The notes under the pieces were generated by a model. The model searched no databases, was not told where the DNA came from, and saw only the letters and a program-made list of their open reading frames with translations. The position numbers and the translations under genes were made by a program. From Candidatus Latescibacterota bacterium (lineage in GTDB: Bacteria > Latescibacterota > UBA2968), in NCBI GenBank assembly GCA_022823725.1, contig JAJEHL010000007.1, forward strand, positions 1-64,000: a stretch of 64,000 nucleotides of DNA, given 5' to 3'. This document shows, one piece after another, positions 16,404-24,759 of this stretch. Every line of letters starts with the position of its first letter. The stretch's first letter is position 1.

Positions 16404-18362
16404 ATGGCAGAGCGATTCGAACAACTTTCAGAAAAAACACCCGTGCGGGCGGTGACAACGCGGTCGGTAATTGCGTCAATAGTGGTCATTACTGTAAGCG
16501 TACTGTGGAATGAGTGGATGCCGTACTATACGTCGGGATCGAACATCAGCCGCAGCCATTTCCCGATGGCGTTTTTCTTTCCGTTTTTGATCGCGTGTAC
16601 ACTCAACCTGGCATTGAATCACTTGCGAGATGGTTGGGGGCTTTCGCGATCGGAATTGCTGGTGGTTCTGGGATCGGGCTTTGTGGGGATCGCGCTGGCT
16701 TACGACGGGTTGACCGGCCACTTCTTCGGCGTTCTGGCAGCCCCTTATTATTTTTCATCTGTGGAAAATGGATGGGGCTTTATACACGACACCATCCCCA
16801 CATGGCTCGCCCCGTCGAATGCCACCGGTGAAATGACGCGGTTTTTTGAAGGCGGAGGCGGGTCCCCCCCGTGGCGCGTGTGGGCAGTACCTGTTTTCTG
16901 GTGGATGTGTTTTTTTGGCGCAATGGGCTTTGGGGTATTTTGCCTGGTCGTAATTTTGCGAAAGCAATGGGTGGATTACGAGAGATTATCGTACCCACTT
17001 GTCGAAGTCGCACAATCTCTGGCAGAGACAGAAAAGGGCGGCGGACTGGAAAAAACTTTTCGCTCTCCCCTATTCTGGATCGCATTTTCTCTGGTCATGC
17101 TTTTGAAATTGTGGAATATCGCGTCTTATTTCACCCCTGCATTTCCGCATATAGATATAGAAGAAACGCTGTGGCAACCGATCCCAGATTTTCCCTGGAT
17201 GGTAAATCGCCTGAGTTTCTACGCCATTGGGTTCGGGTATTTTGCGCGCCTGGATGTACTCTTCAGCGTGTGGTTCTTCATTATTTTGACGGCGTTTCAA
17301 GTATATGTATTCAATATCTTTGGATATCAAATCGGCGCTGCAACCCGGCACTGGACGAGCGATGCCCTGGGCTGGCAAAGCATTGGCGCATTGATCTTTT
17401 TATCCGCCTGGGGATTGTGGATGGCGCGCGCGCATTTGAAGGCCGTGGTGCGAAAAGCCCTGTATCCCAATTGCGAGGTGGATGATAGCGGCGAGTTGCT
17501 GTCCTATCGCATGGCGGTGTTCGGCTTACTGGGCGCATTCGCATTTGTCTCAGCGTGGCTATATACGGCGGGCATGCCCTTGTGGGTGGTACTCTCCTTT
17601 CTCATTTTGGCGATGTTGCTATTTCTGGGCCTTGCCCGCGCCATTGCAGAATTGGGCCTGGTCTATGTGTATTATCGGATTCAGCCTCACGATGCCGTAG
17701 TGCAGGCATTTGGTTCGAGTATGGTCGGGCTTTCCGGCGTGGTAGTGCTCGGGTTTATGCATGTGTTTAATCAGTGGCCCGATATTGGCAAGGGATTTTT
17801 GATGCCGCCGTTCACACAAGCGGTAAAAGCGGTAGATAAGGTCGTCAGTCCGCGGCGAATTACAGCGGTGCTGTGGCTGGCACTGGCACTGGGTTTCACC
17901 ATCTCAATAGTAGATACGCTGTACCTGAGTTATGAATACGGAGCCTATAATCTGGGCAACATGGGGATGAAGAAGACGGGACCTGTGGCGTTTGATTTTG
18001 TGATCACAGAAATCCGGAATCCCCTGGCGCCCGGCGGCAATGGCAGGGTCATGTGGGCATTCATCGGCATGGGACTGATGGCGATTTTGACAACCGTTCG
18101 CTACTGGGTGCCGTGGTGGCCTCTGCACCCAATTGGCCTGGCTATGCAGGGGAACTACGGCGTGAGCAAGACGGTCTTTTCAATTTTTATTGTCTGGTCA
18201 ATCAAAGCGGTTGTCATGAAAATGGGCGGCGTACAATTGTACGAAAAGGGAAAGCCGTTTTTCATCGGCTTGCTGGCAGCACAGGCGGTGAGCACGGGCC
18301 TGGTATTTATCATAGATTGGTTCTGGTTCCCCCTGCAAGGACATAATGTACACAATTTTTAG
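16404..18362 (+). CDS. DUF6785/DUF6784-type polytopic membrane protein (copy 2)
   Basis: 652 residues, collinear with copy 1 at 11734-13704. Shared landmarks are VLWNEWMPYYTSGSNISRSH, VVILRKQWVDYERLSYPL, MARAHLKAV and the identical end FPLQGHNVHNF. Differences are spread along the length but are fewest in the last third. It begins nine bases after the symporter gene. Two copies flanking a hydrolase and a symporter suggest a duplicated transport module; the substrate and mechanism are unknown. Its 3' end is convergent with the lyase gene with only 22 bases between them. Confidence 0.75.
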   Translation: MAERFEQLSEKTPVRAVTTRSVIASIVVITVSVLWNEWMPYYTSGSNISRSHFPMAFFFPFLIACTLNLALNHLRDGWGLSRSELLVVLGSGFVGIALAYDGLTGHFFGVLAAPYYFSSVENGWGFIHDTIPTWLAPSNATGEMTRFFEGGGGSPPWRVWAVPVFWWMCFFGAMGFGVFCLVVILRKQWVDYERLSYPLVEVAQSLAETEKGGGLEKTFRSPLFWIAFSLVMLLKLWNIASYFTPAFPHIDIEETLWQPIPDFPWMVNRLSFYAIGFGYFARLDVLFSVWFFIILTAFQVYVFNIFGYQIGAATRHWTSDALGWQSIGALIFLSAWGLWMARAHLKAVVRKALYPNCEVDDSGELLSYRMAVFGLLGAFAFVSAWLYTAGMPLWVVLSFLILAMLLFLGLARAIAELGLVYVYYRIQPHDAVVQAFGSSMVGLSGVVVLGFMHVFNQWPDIGKGFLMPPFTQAVKAVDKVVSPRRITAVLWLALALGFTISIVDTLYLSYEYGAYNLGNMGMKKTGPVAFDFVITEIRNPLAPGGNGRVMWAFIGMGLMAILTTVRYWVPWWPLHPIGLAMQGNYGVSKTVFSIFIVWSIKAVVMKMGGVQLYEKGKPFFIGLLAAQAVSTGLVFIIDWFWFPLQGHNVHNF

Positions 18363-18384
18363 AGAATACCCGCACCGATGCGCC

Positions 18385-20907
18385 CTATAGCCCCTCGTCC
18401 ATTCCCGCGTCTTGCAGAGCACCCAACAAATGGGGCACGCCGAAAAACAGCAGGCTCAAGTACATGGGGCTCATTCCCACTGCGCCGCGCCTTTTGGGAT
18501 CGTCGCTCCAATCCTGCGATTCGGCCAGGCGGCGCAGCAGGTGCTGGCCCACCGCCAAATAGCCCCGCTCGCCTGTCAGCCTATACGCATAGCTCAGGTG
18601 GCGACACAGCACCCCGCCGTAGCGCTGCTTCCATGCCATTTCGGGATCGAAAACGCCAGGCCCACCGCAAAACCAATCCACAGCTCGCAGATAGCATTTT
18701 GCCACATCGGTCCGACCGGTCAGTCGGTGCAGCAATTCGAGACCGATCATTAAGTAGTGGGTCTGGTAGCCCTTTTGGTCGGCGTAGGGCAGCACGTGTT
18801 TGCCCGCGGCAGATGCCCCGCCAAGAGCCTTGTGCTCAGCCGGGGTAAAAGGTGTTGCAGTGCCCATTTCCACGGCCAGGGTCGTGCCTTCGGTGGCCAT
18901 GCCGTAGGGTGCTTGGTCGGGCAGCCGGTCGGGAGTGGAAATCTGAAAACGCTTGTGCCAACTGCCGTCGTCGTTCTGACCTCGGGCGATAACCTGAAAA
19001 ATTTCTTCGGCGCGCTGTTTGAAACGCGCTTGACCCGTTAGTTCCCACAAGTACAGCAGGCCGCGCAAGGTGTTGGCAATGCTGCGCAAACTAAAGGAAA
19101 AACGGGGATCTTCGCTCCAGCGATAGCGCAGGAAAAATTCGCCAGCTTCCCCGAGCACCTCCAATGTCCGGTGGTCGCCCGTCAAGTAGTAATAGTCGAT
19201 CCAGTTGTCGATAAAGGTGTGCGAAGCGCAAGGCTCGTCGCCAAAATGGTCAATACTGTGCCGAAAACAACCGCCGACCCAATACGGCCTGAGCGGGTGG
19301 TAGTGGCAGGTATCGACATCCATCGAGTGCCGAGTCATGGCCTCACCGAGACGGAACCAACGCCTTGCCCCGCTGCGCAAATACTGGATCCACACCCCGT
19401 GGCGCGGGTCCCACTCGCTGTTGCACCAGCCCCACCGGCCCCGGAAGCGCCAGTCGCCGGTCGATTCCTCCCAGGCCACGAGTACATCGCCCCAGTCAAA
19501 AAAACCGCGCCAGCGGTTGACTTCAATGCTGCGCGCCATCCACTCGAGAAAGCCGTCGAGCATGCGCTCGGAGTGCGGGAAGGCATCTGCCGCGCGGGCT
19601 GCAAAGCCGCCAGCGACCTCGCAGTGGGCCATCCAGCCGGGATCAACCGCGACGTGTGGCCAATCGAGCAACGCCTTCAGCCGCTGGGGGGCTTCTTCGC
19701 TGGTATTGCGTTGGAAATAATCGATGAAAAATTCCGAGGTTTTGGCCGTACCCAGGCCATCGCTGTACACGCCTTCTCCCTCGTGCCAGGCCACTTCCTC
19801 GGCATAGCGCCTGAAATCCAGTCGCCCACCGTCCGGATCTTTCCACAAAAACACGTCGATTCCCCCTCGATCCACGCCCAGGGCTTTGGGGTATTCCTCA
19901 GCCATATAGCGCAACGCCACCCCAACCCCGGCTTCCTCGCCCTCCAACACAGCCCACCCGCCGGCCCGTTCGCCTTCTGCTATCCTCTCTGTGCGTCCGC
20001 CGCGCCGCCGCTCCAGACGGAAGTGGCGATCCTGGCGCTGGGCCAAAAGCAAGCCTTCGTCCTCACCCAGAACACCTTCCATCCATCGATTTCCACCCAG
20101 CCGGTAGCGCCGTTTTCCCTCCCCCACCACGGGGATCCGCACAGCCAGTTCCCGCAATTCGGTCTGATTTGGATCGCAGGCCACCACTACGGTGTGCAGG
20201 ACTCGCAAAAAGGCGTGGCCAGCAAAGGCGTATATCCGCGTCACAAAACGAAAGGGTTGGTAGCCGACGTAGTGGTGCATGGGCGCCTCGGATTCCAGGG
20301 CGCCTTCGCAGCGGATCACCGCCCGCAGAGGCCCGGATTCTTCCACCTGGACCCGGTACGCGCTTTCTCCCAGCGATGCCCGGCACATCCCGCCCATGCC
20401 GTAGATCTGCCGCTGGGTCTCCCCGATTTCAAAAGCCTCGCAAATATTGGCCCAACTGTCGCCGCCTTGCGAACTCACAGCGACTTCTTCGACAAAGCCA
20501 TCGGCCTCCTGCCTCCCCAATGATACCGCGTGTACCAGGCCATAACGCCGCCGACTCACTGCAAAGCGCAGGGGGCCGGTACACACGACAATGCGCTCGT
20601 CGCTCTCGCTTATTTGCAGTCGATTTGCCTGAATGGTGCGAGGGGCTTCGCCGGCATAACACAAGTGGTAAACCGCCGATCCGACCACGTCGGCTTGAAA
20701 ATCGACCAGGACCCACTTGATACTGCCGTCGAGCCAATGGCTCAATGGACGACTTTGCAGGGGTACAGCCTGTCCCCGAGCATCTTCCAACCACAAATCG
20801 GCGCATTTGGCTACAGCCCCTTGTGGCAGGGGCACGCCTCTGGTCACAGGCCACGCACGGCGTTCGATCCCGCTCTCTTCCTGGACAGTCAATGTTAGAC
20901 GTTGCAT
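18385..20907 (-). CDS. PL26-like exo-rhamnogalacturonan lyase / YetA-like RIFT-barrel protein
   Basis: 840 residues from ATG 20907, with GGAGG five bases upstream. The N-terminal part (about 1-200) resembles the RIFT-barrel domain of PcRGLX/YetA proteins (RRAWPVTRGVPLPQGAV, SIKWVLVDFQADV). A middle beta-sandwich follows, and the C-terminal half is an alpha/alpha-toroid of repeated helix pairs (DNWIDYYYLTGDHRTLE, HLSYAYRLTGERGYLAVGQHLL). PcRGLX-type enzymes remove disaccharides from rhamnogalacturonan. No signal peptide is seen, so it may act inside the cell on imported oligosaccharides. The gene is visibly richer in G+C than its neighbours, hinting at transfer. Confidence 0.72.
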   Translation of the reverse strand: MQRLTLTVQEESGIERRAWPVTRGVPLPQGAVAKCADLWLEDARGQAVPLQSRPLSHWLDGSIKWVLVDFQADVVGSAVYHLCYAGEAPRTIQANRLQISESDERIVVCTGPLRFAVSRRRYGLVHAVSLGRQEADGFVEEVAVSSQGGDSWANICEAFEIGETQRQIYGMGGMCRASLGESAYRVQVEESGPLRAVIRCEGALESEAPMHHYVGYQPFRFVTRIYAFAGHAFLRVLHTVVVACDPNQTELRELAVRIPVVGEGKRRYRLGGNRWMEGVLGEDEGLLLAQRQDRHFRLERRRGGRTERIAEGERAGGWAVLEGEEAGVGVALRYMAEEYPKALGVDRGGIDVFLWKDPDGGRLDFRRYAEEVAWHEGEGVYSDGLGTAKTSEFFIDYFQRNTSEEAPQRLKALLDWPHVAVDPGWMAHCEVAGGFAARAADAFPHSERMLDGFLEWMARSIEVNRWRGFFDWGDVLVAWEESTGDWRFRGRWGWCNSEWDPRHGVWIQYLRSGARRWFRLGEAMTRHSMDVDTCHYHPLRPYWVGGCFRHSIDHFGDEPCASHTFIDNWIDYYYLTGDHRTLEVLGEAGEFFLRYRWSEDPRFSFSLRSIANTLRGLLYLWELTGQARFKQRAEEIFQVIARGQNDDGSWHKRFQISTPDRLPDQAPYGMATEGTTLAVEMGTATPFTPAEHKALGGASAAGKHVLPYADQKGYQTHYLMIGLELLHRLTGRTDVAKCYLRAVDWFCGGPGVFDPEMAWKQRYGGVLCRHLSYAYRLTGERGYLAVGQHLLRRLAESQDWSDDPKRRGAVGMSPMYLSLLFFGVPHLLGALQDAGMDEGL

Positions 20908-21024
20908 ATATTCCTCCGCTTGTGAACACACCGGGTATTTTAAAACAGCTTTTAAAAAAAGGCCAACATTTTACACACTGCATTTGGACAAATGGCAGTA
21001 CACAAACGCAAACCTTTCTTGTAC

Positions 21025-21053
21025 TTGACTCGCAGCCCAAAAGCTGGTATTGT
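21025..21053 (+). promoter_or_regulatory. Candidate promoter of the heme o synthase gene
   Basis: TTGACT (21025-21030), a 17-base spacer and TATTGT (21048-21053) lie about 60 bases before the ATG. The gap between the divergent lyase gene and this one shows no other feature. Confidence 0.5.
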
Positions 21054-21112
21054 TATGACTTCAAAAAATAAGTGGTGCTTTTGATCAAATCCTTTTTTTA
21101 CGAATCTCCTTT

Positions 21113-21994
21113 ATGAACGCCGAACTGGTACATGCAAAAACATTTGTGAATGACTTATTTGTTTTAATCAAATTTCGGATTGGACTAATGGTCGTGTTCA
21201 GCACTTCTGTGGGATATGTGCTGGGCATGGGATATGTCCCGGATCCAATTCACATCTTCCATGTGCTATTCGCCACTTTTTTGACCACTTCTGGCACAGG
21301 TGTTTTGAACCAGTTTATGGAGCGCGAGCGCGATGCGAGAATGGGACGCACGGCTGACCGACCACTGCCTGCGGGACGCATTGCGCCAGAACTGGCCTGT
21401 TGGTTCGGGCTAATTTTAAGTGGTATGGGCATTGTCTATCTGGGAGTACTCGTCAATGTTTTGACCGCGCTGATGGGCTTATTAACCGTAGTGGTATATT
21501 TGCTTCTCTATACGCCCTTAAAGCCAAAAACACCGCACAATACAGCTATTGGAGCCATTGCAGGCGCACTGCCGCCAGTGGGTGGATGGACCGCGGCAAC
21601 GGGCGTTTTGAGTGGCGAAGCACTGGCATTGTTTGGCATTTTGTTTTTGTGGCAATTCCCCCATTTTTTGTCTATTGCCTGGCTTCATCGCGAAGATTAC
21701 GCACGAGGTGGTTTCCGCATGCTGCCCATAGAAGACCCACAAGGCCATAGAACCGCTCATCAAGTGGTGCTTTATACTCTGGTTTTGTTATCGTGTAGCC
21801 TCATGCCAGCGCTATTGGGTATGGCTGGTGTGGCGTATTTTGGGGTTGCCGTATTACTCGGCCTTGGCCTGTTGTACGCCAGTTTGACCTTCGCGCAATC
21901 GCGCACAGATATGCAAGCACGCCGCCTGATGCGGGCAACGCTCATATATCTGCCGGTATTGTGGACAGTAATGATGTTAGACAAAATTGCGTAA
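21113..21994 (+). CDS. ctaB: Protoheme IX farnesyltransferase (heme o synthase)
   Basis: 293 residues with about eight to nine membrane helices. The UbiA-superfamily prenyl-diphosphate site is present as NQFMERERDARMGRT followed by RPLP, and the second polar loop as WQFPHFLSIAWLHREDYARGG. The enzyme adds a farnesyl group to heme b, giving heme o for the terminal oxidase, and implies aerobic or microaerobic respiration. The ATG at 21113 has only a weak ribosome-binding site. A hairpin after the stop separates it from the ABC exporter genes. No oxidase subunit genes are nearby. Confidence 0.93.
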   Translation: MNAELVHAKTFVNDLFVLIKFRIGLMVVFSTSVGYVLGMGYVPDPIHIFHVLFATFLTTSGTGVLNQFMERERDARMGRTADRPLPAGRIAPELACWFGLILSGMGIVYLGVLVNVLTALMGLLTVVVYLLLYTPLKPKTPHNTAIGAIAGALPPVGGWTAATGVLSGEALALFGILFLWQFPHFLSIAWLHREDYARGGFRMLPIEDPQGHRTAHQVVLYTLVLLSCSLMPALLGMAGVAYFGVAVLLGLGLLYASLTFAQSRTDMQARRLMRATLIYLPVLWTVMMLDKIA

Positions 21995-22025
21995 CAGAAA
22001 AATGAGCATCCGACCTGGAGAAACA

Positions 22026-22057
22026 GGAGGTGATAGGCTGACCTATCACCTCTCTTT
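22026..22057 (+). terminator. Hairpin after ctaB, probable terminator
   Basis: AGGTGATAGG (22028-22037) pairs perfectly with CCTATCACCT (22042-22051) around a four-base loop, then TCTCTTT. The T-run is broken, so termination may be partial and allow read-through into the exporter genes. Confidence 0.6.
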
Positions 22058-22077
22058 GTATGTGCAGGAGCGGTCAA

Positions 22078-23001
22078 GTGGAAGCAGCAATATATGTCGA
22101 AAATGTAAGCCACAAATTTGGCGGTCGCATTGCCTTAGATAGCATCACATTACAGGTAATGCCCGGGGAAATGTACGGCCTTTTAGGCCCAAATGGCAGT
22201 GGAAAAACCACCTTATTCCGCATGTTGTGTACGATGCTGCCCCCCGATCATGGCAGGATTCGCCTGATGGATAAAAACGCCAGTGCCAGTGCTGTACGCG
22301 CAAACATAGGGGTGGTTTTTCAGCATCCCAGCTTAGACGCGCGTTTGACCGTATTGGAAAATCTGCGCCATCAAGGTCATCTCTACGGTCTGAAAGGCCG
22401 CCCGCTCTCGCAACGCATCGAAGAATTACTGGACATGATGACTCTCACAGACCGCGCAAAAGACCGGGTGGAAGTACTATCTGGCGGATTACAGCGGCGC
22501 GTTGAACTGTGCAAAAGTTTGTTGCACCACCCAGAAGTATTGATCTTTGATGAACCCTGCACCGGACTTGATCCCGGCGCACGACGAAGATTTTGGGATG
22601 ATCTGGATATTTTGCGGCGAACCTACGGCACGACACTCGTGCTCACAACCCATTTTATAGAAGAGGCCGAGCGCTGTGACCGCATTGGCATTTTAGACCG
22701 CGGACGGCTAATTGCCGAAGGCTCGCCCGAAGAATTGAAGCGCACGGTGGGACGCGAGGTGATCACCCTCGAGACGCGTGATCCCAAAGGCTTGCAATTG
22801 CAAATCGAAAAAATTGTACGCCGCGATAGCCAGATAATTGACGGACAGGTGCGTATTGCCTGCGATAAAGGACAGCAGTTGTTAGCGCAGCTATATCCTC
22901 TTCTGCAAGAGAAAGTTCAAGCCATGACTTTAAGTGTCCCCACACTTGAGGATGTTTTTGTGCAGCGAACAGGACACGGATTTCAAGTGGAGGATCTATA
23001 G
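22078..23001 (+). CDS. ABC-2 exporter ATP-binding protein (DrrA-like)
   Basis: 307 residues starting at GTG 22078, with CAGGAG upstream; the in-frame ATG at 22060 precedes that site and is not used. Walker A (LLGPNGSGKTTLFR), Q-loop (GVVFQHPSLD), signature (EVLSGGLQRRVELCK), Walker B (VLIFDEPCTGLD) and H-loop (LTTHFIEEAERCD) are all intact. The C-terminal extension resembles that of drug or polysaccharide exporters of the DrrA/NodI type. Its stop overlaps the permease start by one base (TAGTG), so the two are translated together. The exported compound is unknown. Confidence 0.92.
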   Translation: MEAAIYVENVSHKFGGRIALDSITLQVMPGEMYGLLGPNGSGKTTLFRMLCTMLPPDHGRIRLMDKNASASAVRANIGVVFQHPSLDARLTVLENLRHQGHLYGLKGRPLSQRIEELLDMMTLTDRAKDRVEVLSGGLQRRVELCKSLLHHPEVLIFDEPCTGLDPGARRRFWDDLDILRRTYGTTLVLTTHFIEEAERCDRIGILDRGRLIAEGSPEELKRTVGREVITLETRDPKGLQLQIEKIVRRDSQIIDGQVRIACDKGQQLLAQLYPLLQEKVQAMTLSVPTLEDVFVQRTGHGFQVEDL

Positions 23002-23771
23002 TGCGAATGGCTTTCTGGTTGCCTGTCGTGTCGCTGTGGCGGCGCGAGTTGGTGCGCTTTGCCCGAGACCGCAATCGATTATTCGGTGCAATAGGCCAGC
23101 CTCTCGTGTTCTGGTTGCTATTGGGCGCTGGTTTTGAAAAGTCTTTCGCGCCCCAGGGGATTGCCAGTGGATATCTGGAATATATTTATCCGGGAATATT
23201 GTTGCTGATTCTATTATTTACAGCGATCTTTTCGACCATTTCTGTAATTGAAGACCGGCGCGAAGGATTTATGCAATCGGTGCTGGTCGCACCTGTATCG
23301 CGGATCGGATTGGTTCTCGGCAAGGTCCTGGGCGGAGGAACCCTGGCATTTTTGGAAAGCCTGATATTTCTGGTATTTTTGATATTTTTAGATATTCCCA
23401 TTAGCATTGCGTCTTTGGGCCTGACCCTCATTTTTTTAGCTGTAATGGGCATTGCCCTCACAGCTTTGGGATTTGCGATAGCCTGGCAGGCTTCATCCAC
23501 TGCGGGATTTCACGCGGTAATGAACTTGCTTTTATTCCCTATGTGGGTACTGTCCGGCGCGTTTTTTCCCGCAGAAGGCGCATCGCGCTGGCTGGCATAT
23601 CTGATGGCAATAAATCCATTGACTTATGGTATGGATGGTTTGCGCCAATCTCTTTATCTCACAACATCCGGTGCCAATACCCATTTGTGGTTTTGTGCTA
23701 TAATAAGTGTGGCATTTGCAGCCCTGACCCTCAGTGCAGCCGTATGGCAGGTATATCGAATTAAAAATTAA
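23001..23771 (+). CDS. ABC-2 type transporter permease
   Basis: 256 residues, GTG start overlapping the ATPase stop, with GGAGG seven bases upstream. Six membrane helices are predicted by eye. Family features are a cytoplasmic N-terminal RRELVRFARDRN, GAIGQPLVFWLLLG, the VIEDRREGFMQSVLVAPVSR loop and the ABC-2 signature near LLFPMWVLSGAFFPAEGA. It forms the membrane part of the exporter with the upstream ATPase. No terminator is obvious in the following 189 bases. Confidence 0.92.
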   Translation: MRMAFWLPVVSLWRRELVRFARDRNRLFGAIGQPLVFWLLLGAGFEKSFAPQGIASGYLEYIYPGILLLILLFTAIFSTISVIEDRREGFMQSVLVAPVSRIGLVLGKVLGGGTLAFLESLIFLVFLIFLDIPISIASLGLTLIFLAVMGIALTALGFAIAWQASSTAGFHAVMNLLLFPMWVLSGAFFPAEGASRWLAYLMAINPLTYGMDGLRQSLYLTTSGANTHLWFCAIISVAFAALTLSAAVWQVYRIKN

Positions 23772-23926
23772 AAATTGAGAATTAATTGAGAAACACCCAC
23801 AGATGAACACGGCACTATACATATGAACATAGATAGAGGTTGGGGACTGAGAGGTTAGGGGCGTCTCACGTCTCACATCTTACTTTTTTCGGGAACAGAT
23901 ATCTTATTTAATTGTTGGATATTGTA

Positions 23927-23954
23927 TTGACAAAATGAATCCTTTGCGTATGGT
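23927..23954 (+). promoter_or_regulatory. Promoter of the PKD-like lipoprotein gene, probably leaderless
   Basis: TTGACA (23927-23932), a 16-base spacer and TATGGT (23949-23954). The transcription start expected about seven bases later coincides with the ATG at 23961, and no Shine-Dalgarno is present. Confidence 0.5.
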
Positions 23955-23960
23955 CTTGCC

Positions 23961-24695
23961 ATGCAGAAACTAACGCATCTATTATTTTTTACCTGTGTCT
24001 GTATGTCCTGCCTTGGTGGCTGTAGCTTGCTCGACCGTCAACAAGGTCCCAAATTGCTGGATTTGCGTACAGATCGCGGACCTGACCCATCGGTAGGGCG
24101 CGGGCAGGAAGTAAAAATTACCATCTTTACAGATGATCCGGACAATGACGAGTTGGATTTTCGCTGGATTGCGAGTGGGGGCGAATTTGCGGCCAGCCGT
24201 GCGGATACGCTGATTGATCTGTTTCAAGATTCGGTTACAGTTGTATGGAAAGCACCTATCGAACCCGGCGTTTATGAGTTATTTTTAGAATTGGGTGACG
24301 GCCAATCTGAGATACTGGTGACCTCGGGGATGCGCATTGCCGTAACACAAGCCCCCCCTATTGCTATTGTCGGTCCAGACCGGGAATTGGATTTTTACGA
24401 CGCGCTGCGCGTGGTCTTAGATGGCACTGGTAGTTCGGACCCAGACCAAGACGCGCTGACGTATTTTTGGAAGCAGATCGCAGGACCGCGTGTGGGATTG
24501 CAAAATAGCAGTGGCCCATCTCCCGAGTTTCCGGTGCTTGCACCGGCGGATTACATTTTTGAATTGCGCGTGGCGGACTTGATACAAGGTGTGGGCGATA
24601 CGAGCAATGTGGCAGTCACACGGGTTCGCGTAACAGACCGCGGTGGGCGCGTGACCGAAACTGGCCTGACTCAGTTATTGGAGCGCGAGCAGTAA
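23961..24695 (+). CDS. Lipoprotein with PKD/REJ-like domain
   Basis: 244 residues. The N-terminus has a lipoprotein signal with lipobox LGGC (residues 18-21). Two Ig-like segments follow; the second (about 130-230) has the PKD/K319-like pattern LDGTGSSDPDQDALTYFWKQ...GP. These folds mediate protein or carbohydrate contacts at the surface. It is a single-gene unit with its own promoter and terminator. The specific role is unknown. Confidence 0.75.
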   Translation: MQKLTHLLFFTCVCMSCLGGCSLLDRQQGPKLLDLRTDRGPDPSVGRGQEVKITIFTDDPDNDELDFRWIASGGEFAASRADTLIDLFQDSVTVVWKAPIEPGVYELFLELGDGQSEILVTSGMRIAVTQAPPIAIVGPDRELDFYDALRVVLDGTGSSDPDQDALTYFWKQIAGPRVGLQNSSGPSPEFPVLAPADYIFELRVADLIQGVGDTSNVAVTRVRVTDRGGRVTETGLTQLLEREQ

Positions 24696-24730
24696 AAAAA
24701 AGCGTGAGCCTCTATCTACATAGGATTAAA

Positions 24731-24759
24731 GAGCAGGTAATTACCTGCTCTTTTTTTTT
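24731..24759 (+). terminator. Strong intrinsic terminator between convergent genes
   Basis: A perfect 20-base palindrome, GAGCAGGTAATTACCTGCTC (24731-24750), is followed by nine T. It ends the lipoprotein gene and overlaps the stop codon region of the convergent DNA polymerase gene. Confidence 0.9.

Noticed and set aside
19171-20523. A 450-codon + strand frame inside the lyase gene
   Set aside because: It is antisense to the PL26-like gene, which has a ribosome-binding site and recognisable domains. The long antisense frame is explained by the high G+C and codon pattern of that gene.
22021-22057. AGGAGGTGAT as an rRNA 3' end or start of an rRNA gene
   Set aside because: It is one arm of a perfect hairpin after ctaB with no rRNA sequence around it.
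23772-23960. Short direct repeat GTCTCACGTCTCAC in the gap before the lipoprotein gene
   Set aside because: Too short and isolated to call a repeat family or an element end.
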